Shown here piece after piece: positions 5,050-8,847 of a DNA stretch of 8,847 bases. The notes under the pieces are model-generated. The model was not told the origin of the DNA. It searched no databases and saw nothing but the letters and a program-made list of their open reading frames with translations. Every line of letters starts with the position of its first letter. Position 1 is the first letter of the stretch. The DNA is from a bacterium (GTDB taxonomy: Bacteria > UBA9089 > UBA9088), in the NCBI GenBank assembly GCA_040756715.1, contig JBFLYE010000012.1, positions 1 through 8,847 of the forward strand, in the 5' to 3' direction. The position numbers and the translations under genes are program-made.

Positions 5050-5808
5050 TCAACATATCCCCCTTTTAGAGCTTTTGATAAATTCAACAAGATGAGCTAT
5101 CTCAGGAGAAGGGGGAATCTCATCCTTTATTTTTATAAGTGCCTGGCTGATATTTAGATGGGAGCGATATAACAGCCTAAATGCATTTTTTATGTCTTGC
5201 CTCATCTTGCTTGGTATTCCATTTCTTTGAAGCCCGATACTATTTATCCCAATGCAGGAAGCAGGGTGTCCATCAGCAATAAAATATGGTGGAACATCTT
5301 GGGTAACCTTTGAAGAGCCACCAATCATAGAGAGGCATCCAATTCTAACAAATTGATGTATGGCAACAAAGCCCGAAATTATAACCTTGTCCTCCACCTC
5401 AACATGACCGGTTAAGCCTGCAAAATTTGTAACCACAACATTATTTCCAATCTTGCAATCATGGGCAATATGGGAATTTGCCATAATAAAGTTATTATTT
5501 CCTATTTGCGTGCTTTCCCCTTCATAAGATGAGCGATGGATGGTTGCATATTCACGGATGATGTTATTGTCTCCAATAAAACAATAGGATTTCACATTCT
5601 TCCATCCTGCAATCTGGGGATCATTTCCAATAACCGCACCTATATCAATATAGCAATTTTTTCCTATCCTTGTTCCTTTTTTTATCACCACATATGCCCC
5701 TATTTTTGTTCCATCTTGAATTATAACATCCTCCTCTATAATGGAAAAAGGGCCAATTTCAACCTTTGCTCCTATTTGTGCATCCTTATGAACAATTGCA
5801 TTTTTCAT
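5050..5808 (-). CDS. lpxA: UDP-N-acetylglucosamine 3-O-acyltransferase LpxA
   Basis: This 252-residue protein is the first enzyme of lipid A synthesis. It transfers a 3-hydroxyacyl chain from acyl carrier protein to UDP-GlcNAc in the cytosol and acts as a trimer. The N-terminal two thirds is a left-handed beta-helix of hexapeptide repeats (IGAKVEIGPFSII onward, to about residue 185). His116 in HIAHDC corresponds to the catalytic His125 of E. coli; His113, His135 (GHV) and His151 (HQF) match E. coli His122, His144 and His160 at a constant offset of nine. The helical C-terminus has the usual NAFRLLYRS...EFIKSSKRGI pattern. Gly164 aligns with E. coli Gly173, the acyl-length ruler that permits C14 chains. 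The ATG at 5808 has only a distant AAGGTG upstream. It lies 157 bp after gyrA and directly before ubiA. lpxD, lpxB, lpxC and fabZ, common neighbours elsewhere, are absent from the window. Confidence 0.95.
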   Translation of the reverse strand: MKNAIVHKDAQIGAKVEIGPFSIIEEDVIIQDGTKIGAYVVIKKGTRIGKNCYIDIGAVIGNDPQIAGWKNVKSYCFIGDNNIIREYATIHRSSYEGESTQIGNNNFIMANSHIAHDCKIGNNVVVTNFAGLTGHVEVEDKVIISGFVAIHQFVRIGCLSMIGGSSKVTQDVPPYFIADGHPASCIGINSIGLQRNGIPSKMRQDIKNAFRLLYRSHLNISQALIKIKDEIPPSPEIAHLVEFIKSSKRGIC

Positions 5809-5850
5809 TTATCGTAACTATTCACCTTCTGACAAGTAAACAATAAACCA

Positions 5851-5922
5851 CCAAAATCCTAAATCCAAAATCCAAAACAAATTCCAAGCACCAAATTACA
5901 CACAGCAAGGTTTTGGATTTTG
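5851..5922. repeat. Heptad repeats and 13-bp inverted repeat in the gyrA-lpxA spacer
   Basis: On the plus strand 5852-5878 reads as degenerate 7-nt words (CAAAATC, CTAAATC, CAAAATC, CAAAAC). CAAAATCCAAAAC at 5866-5878 is the exact reverse complement of 5910-5922, with a 31-base interval. In the minus-strand transcript this could pair as an AU-rich hairpin between gyrA and lpxA. The 3' side is followed by more U/G-rich words, not a clean U-tract, so it is at best a weak terminator or attenuator. The rest of the 5809-5965 spacer shows no gene and no convincing promoter. Confidence 0.55.
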
Positions 5923-5965
5923 TTTGTTTTGCTATAGTCTATCTTCTATTTTCTCTCTTCTGGTA

Positions 5966-8371
5966 TCATTCTTCAGCAACAATAGGTGCATAGGCAACAA
6001 CTTTATCATCCTTCTTTAATCTCACCAGGCAAACACCCTTTGTATTTCTTCCGATCATTCTAATATTTCCTACAGAAATTCTTATAACCATTCCAAGTTG
6101 TGTAATTAAAACAATCTCATCAGCCTCATCTACCTCAAGAATTCCAACAACATTACCATTTCTTTCATCCGTCTTTATGTCAATAATTCCCTTTCCTCCC
6201 CTTTTCTGCAATCTATAAAGCCCGATTAAGCTTCTCTTTCCAAAGCCATTCTCTGTTATTGTAAGAAGGTTTTTTCCCTCTTTTATTACTTCCATCCCAA
6301 TAAGAAAATCATCCTGGTCAAACCTCATTCCAATAACACCACCTGCTGTTCTTCCCATAGGCCTTGCATCGCTTTCCTTAAACCTTAATGCCTTTCCCTT
6401 TCTTGAGGAAAGGATTATCTCATCCTTGCCAGATGTTAAATTAGCAGAGATAAGGGAATCACCTTCTGAGATATCCATTGCAATTATTCCCGTTGTGCGT
6501 GGATTTGAGAATTGTGAAAGCTCTGTCTTCTTTATCTTCCCAAGCCTTGTTGCCATAAGGATATATCCATCCCTAAATTCACGAACCGGGATAATTGCTG
6601 ATGGTTTTTCATTTTCGAGTATAGAAATAAGGTTTATTATGGGCTTTCCCCTTGAAAGCCTTCCTCCCTCTGGAATATTATATACCTTAAGCCAATAGAC
6701 CCTTCCTTTGTCTGTAAAGATAAGAAGAAAATCGTGGGTTGAGGCAATGTATAGGTGTTTGACAAAATCTTCCTCCCTTAATTCAAGGCCAGAGACACCA
6801 ACACCTCCCCTGTGTTGCTTTTTATACACACTTACCGGAATCCTTTTGATATAGCCCCTGAAGGAAATGGTAATTGCAACATCCTCCTCCTTTACAAAAT
6901 CCTCCATCCTAAATTCTTCCTCTTCGGGAATAATTATTGTTCTCCTTTCATCCTTGAATTTCTTTTGCAATTCCAGAATCTCATCCTTTATAACCCCCAA
7001 AATCCTCGGTCTTGAGGAAAGGAGGGAATTAAGGTATTCAATCTTTTTTATAAGCTCAAGGTATTCTTTTTCTATTTTGCTTTTCTCAAGCTTGGTTAGC
7101 CTTTGAAGCTGCATCTCAAGGATTGCCTGGGCTTGCTTTTGTGAAAGGGCTAGTTCTCCCACAAGGGTATTCTTTGCCTCTTTTGGCTCCTTTGAGCCCC
7201 TTATAATCTTTATCACCCTATCAATATTTTTCTGGGCAATCTTTAGACCTTCAAGGATATGAACCCTTTCGCTTGCAAGGTTTAATTGATATTTTGACCT
7301 CCTGGTAATAATCTCAACCCTATGCTCAATATAGCATTCAAGAATTCTTTTTAAGGGCATTATCTCAGGGCTTTTATCTTTTATAACAAGCATAATAATT
7401 CCAAAGCTTGTCTGAAGTGGGGTGTGTTTGTATAGCTTGTTTAGAATAACATTGGGGTTTTCATCCCTCTTTACCTCAAAGACAACCCTTATTCCATCCC
7501 GATCAGATTCATCCCTTAATTCGGATATTCCTAATGATTTTTCCCTATTTACCTCAACAATCCTTTCAATGAGGGCTTTTTTGCTAATCTGATAGGGAAT
7601 CTCTGTAATTATTATCTTTTCCCTTCCTTGCTCCCTTTCAATATTTGCCTTTCCCCTTATTACAATAATACCCTGTCCTTTCTCATAAGCCTCCCTTATT
7701 CCCGAGGAGCCAACAATGTATCCTCCGGTTGGAAAATCAGGGCCTGGGATAATCTTAAGAAGCTCATCTATACCAATTTCAGGATTATCAATTATTGCAA
7801 TAATGCCTTGAATTACCTCATAAAGGTTATGTGGCGGAATATTCGTTGCCATGCCAACCGCAATGCCAGATGAGCCATTTATAAGGAGGGAGGGAAGCAA
7901 GGCAGGAAGAACCTCTGGCTCCTTTAGGCTATCATCAAAATTTGGGATAAAATCTACGGTTTCATCCTCAATGTCTAAAAGGAGGTTTTCGGTTATAGAT
8001 GCTAGCCTTACCTCGGTATACCTCATCGCTGCTGGAGGGTCGTCATCTAAAGAGCCAAAATTTCCCTGCCCATCAATTAAGGGGTATCTACAGGAAAAAT
8101 CCTGTGCCATCCTAACCAAGGTGTCATATACAGCCTGGTCGCCATGTGGGTGATACTTTCCCAGAACCTCTCCCACAATCCTGGCTGATTTTTTATATGG
8201 CTTGTTATGGAATAAATCAAGCTCAGACATTGCATAGAGGATTCTTCGGTGAACCGGCTTAAGCCCATCCCTGACATCAGGAAGGGCCCTTCCAATGATT
8301 ACAGACATAGCGTAATCAAGGTAGGAGGTCTTCATCTCCTGCTCAATATAAGACTCAATAATTTCAGACAT
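5966..8371 (-). CDS. gyrA: DNA gyrase subunit A
   Basis: This is the 801-residue DNA-breaking and wrapping subunit of the A2B2 type II topoisomerase that introduces negative supercoils. The N-terminus [43 protein letters not shown] is standard. The catalytic tyrosine is Tyr118 in AAMRYTE, the region around HPHGD (74-78) is the quinolone-determining region, and QGNFGS follows at 102-107. A coiled-coil section runs about 360-475, with a six-bladed beta-pinwheel domain from about 490. The first-blade GyrA-box position reads QHRGGVG (519-525) instead of QRRGGKG, while a later blade carries QKRGGKG (722-728). The position equivalent to E. coli Ser83 is Gln79; the acidic residue Asp83 (E. coli Asp87) is kept. 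The frame extends 13 codons upstream to a TTG at 8410, but the ATG at 8371 matches the family start. gyrB is not in the window. ParC is less likely because of the complete pinwheel with box-like repeats. Confidence 0.94.
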   Translation of the reverse strand: MSEIIESYIEQEMKTSYLDYAMSVIIGRALPDVRDGLKPVHRRILYAMSELDLFHNKPYKKSARIVGEVLGKYHPHGDQAVYDTLVRMAQDFSCRYPLIDGQGNFGSLDDDPPAAMRYTEVRLASITENLLLDIEDETVDFIPNFDDSLKEPEVLPALLPSLLINGSSGIAVGMATNIPPHNLYEVIQGIIAIIDNPEIGIDELLKIIPGPDFPTGGYIVGSSGIREAYEKGQGIIVIRGKANIEREQGREKIIITEIPYQISKKALIERIVEVNREKSLGISELRDESDRDGIRVVFEVKRDENPNVILNKLYKHTPLQTSFGIIMLVIKDKSPEIMPLKRILECYIEHRVEIITRRSKYQLNLASERVHILEGLKIAQKNIDRVIKIIRGSKEPKEAKNTLVGELALSQKQAQAILEMQLQRLTKLEKSKIEKEYLELIKKIEYLNSLLSSRPRILGVIKDEILELQKKFKDERRTIIIPEEEEFRMEDFVKEEDVAITISFRGYIKRIPVSVYKKQHRGGVGVSGLELREEDFVKHLYIASTHDFLLIFTDKGRVYWLKVYNIPEGGRLSRGKPIINLISILENEKPSAIIPVREFRDGYILMATRLGKIKKTELSQFSNPRTTGIIAMDISEGDSLISANLTSGKDEIILSSRKGKALRFKESDARPMGRTAGGVIGMRFDQDDFLIGMEVIKEGKNLLTITENGFGKRSLIGLYRLQKRGGKGIIDIKTDERNGNVVGILEVDEADEIVLITQLGMVIRISVGNIRMIGRNTKGVCLVRLKKDDKVVAYAPIVAEE

Positions 8372-8452
8372 TTCTATTATATGATACAAAAAGATAGATG
8401 GTTTCAGCAAGGATTATTTGGGATTAAGCAGGTTATGAAACAGCGTAAGGGA

Positions 8453-8847
8453 TTACCTCACCACCATTGACTTTATGGCGGAAAAATCATCTGCTTTTAG
8501 TTTATAAAAGTATAAGCCTTTTGAAAGGTTTTGTCCAGCATTATTTTTTAGGTCAAAGAATATTGCCCTATCCTTTTGGGTATATGAGCCTTTAGGTTTT
8601 TGTCCTAGCTCTATTGTCCTTACCCTTTGTCCAAGGATGTTATAGATTTCAAGAGAAACATTTGAATCCTTTGCTAGCTTGAATGGGATATAGCAGGGAT
8701 TATTGGCTGGATTGGGATAGGATTGAAGGAGCTCTGATTGGGATGGGATTAAAGGCTTAATGGTTATCTCTTTATCTTTTATTTCTAAGGGAATCCTCTC
8801 AGCCAAAAGGTCAAAGAGAAGGCAGGAGGTTATGCTTATCCTCTCTT
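8453..8847 (-). CDS. C-terminal part of a secreted surface protein with a T9SS-type/FlgD-Ig-like sorting domain, cut by the right edge
   Basis: The minus-strand frame is open from the right edge (first whole codon GAG at 8843-8845) to the TAA at 8453-8455, about 130 residues, so the gene begins outside the window. A TTG at 8806 is not a credible start. The visible end holds a beta-sandwich sorting or anchoring domain of about 90 residues: LLQSYPNPANNPCYIPFKL, then VSLEIYNILGQRVRTIELG, an 'FDLKNNAGQNLSKG' turn (family consensus W-D-G-x-N), and the terminal GLYFYKLKADDF...MVVR. In Bacteroidetes such domains direct export through the type IX secretion system and cell-surface attachment; in candidate phyla with the same domain the export route is inferred. 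The passenger domain and its function are outside the window. It lies 81 bp before gyrA on the same strand, with no obvious terminator between. Confidence 0.82.
   Translation of the reverse strand, partial: ERISITSCLLFDLLAERIPLEIKDKEITIKPLIPSQSELLQSYPNPANNPCYIPFKLAKDSNVSLEIYNILGQRVRTIELGQKPKGSYTQKDRAIFFDLKNNAGQNLSKGLYFYKLKADDFSAIKSMVVR

Noticed and set aside
5809-5965. Promoter for lpxA on the minus strand (for example TTGTTT or TTGTCA with downstream AT-rich hexamers)
   Set aside because: Several weak combinations exist, but none has both good hexamers and room for a leader before the ATG at 5808.
7851-8153. Plus-strand open frame of 100 codons within gyrA
   Set aside because: It is antisense to the highly conserved catalytic part of gyrA; the frame is a by-product of gyrA codon use.
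8372-8381. TATAAT (minus strand, 8376-8381) four bases before the gyrA ATG, a possible leaderless promoter
   Set aside because: No -35 element at suitable spacing (the nearest TTGCTG is 23 bases away), and the gap to the start codon is too short for normal initiation.

Overview
This is an AT-rich stretch of bacterial chromosome, densely packed with genes. lpxA (lipid A synthesis) points to a Gram-negative, outer-membrane cell. The oxygen-sensitive NrdG-type activase and a second radical-SAM enzyme point to an anaerobic or microaerobic lifestyle. A C-terminal 'YPNP ... GLYFYKL ... MVVR' sorting domain is typical of secreted proteins in the Bacteroidetes/Poribacteria/candidate-phylum world. AT-rich intergenic tracts built from 7-nt words are, as I recall, also common in genomes of uncultured candidate phyla. 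I therefore infer an uncultured candidate-phylum bacterium; the exact phylum cannot be fixed from this window.

Layout. Plus strand, 1-2622: the tail of an unrecognised gene cut by the left edge (open from base 3 to the stop at 338), an 83-bp repeat-bearing spacer, then a compact set of an NrdG-like radical-SAM activase, a 97-residue winged-helix-like protein (ATGA overlap) and an AmrS-type radical-SAM enzyme with an N-terminal twin-arginine signal. Minus strand, 8847-2619, in transcription order: the C-terminal part of a secreted surface protein running in from the right edge, gyrA, a 157-bp spacer with heptad repeats and a 13-bp inverted repeat, then lpxA, a UbiA-family phosphoribosyltransferase, pcm, xseB and an ispA-like prenyl synthase, tightly packed or overlapping. 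The two gene sets converge with stop codons that overlap each other (2619-2622), leaving no room for a terminator.

How the genes fit. The minus-strand set is mostly housekeeping and envelope: DNA supercoiling (gyrA), lipid A (lpxA), polyprenyl-phosphate sugar chemistry (UbiA), polyprenyl supply (ispA), protein repair (pcm) and exonuclease VII small subunit (xseB). xseB next to ispA is a widely conserved bacterial pairing. ispA product chemistry (prenyl diphosphates) and the UbiA substrate (polyprenyl phosphate) are plausibly linked. The plus-strand set joins two PflA/NrdG-superfamily activases with a small putative regulator, but no glycyl-radical enzyme, AMMECR1 or MEMO partner lies inside the window.

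Several start sites need care. For gyrA, xseB and ubiA the longest open frames begin at TTG codons, whereas conserved N-termini, ribosome-binding sites and spacing favour internal ATGs; those are used here. I see no tRNA, rRNA, CRISPR array, transposase or convincing riboswitch. The most unusual points are the Tat-signal AmrS, the two-radical-SAM plus winged-helix cassette, the 7-nt-word repeats in three gene leaders, the C-terminally shortened prenyl synthase, the Gln at the quinolone-determining position of GyrA, and a perfect palindrome inside ubiA.
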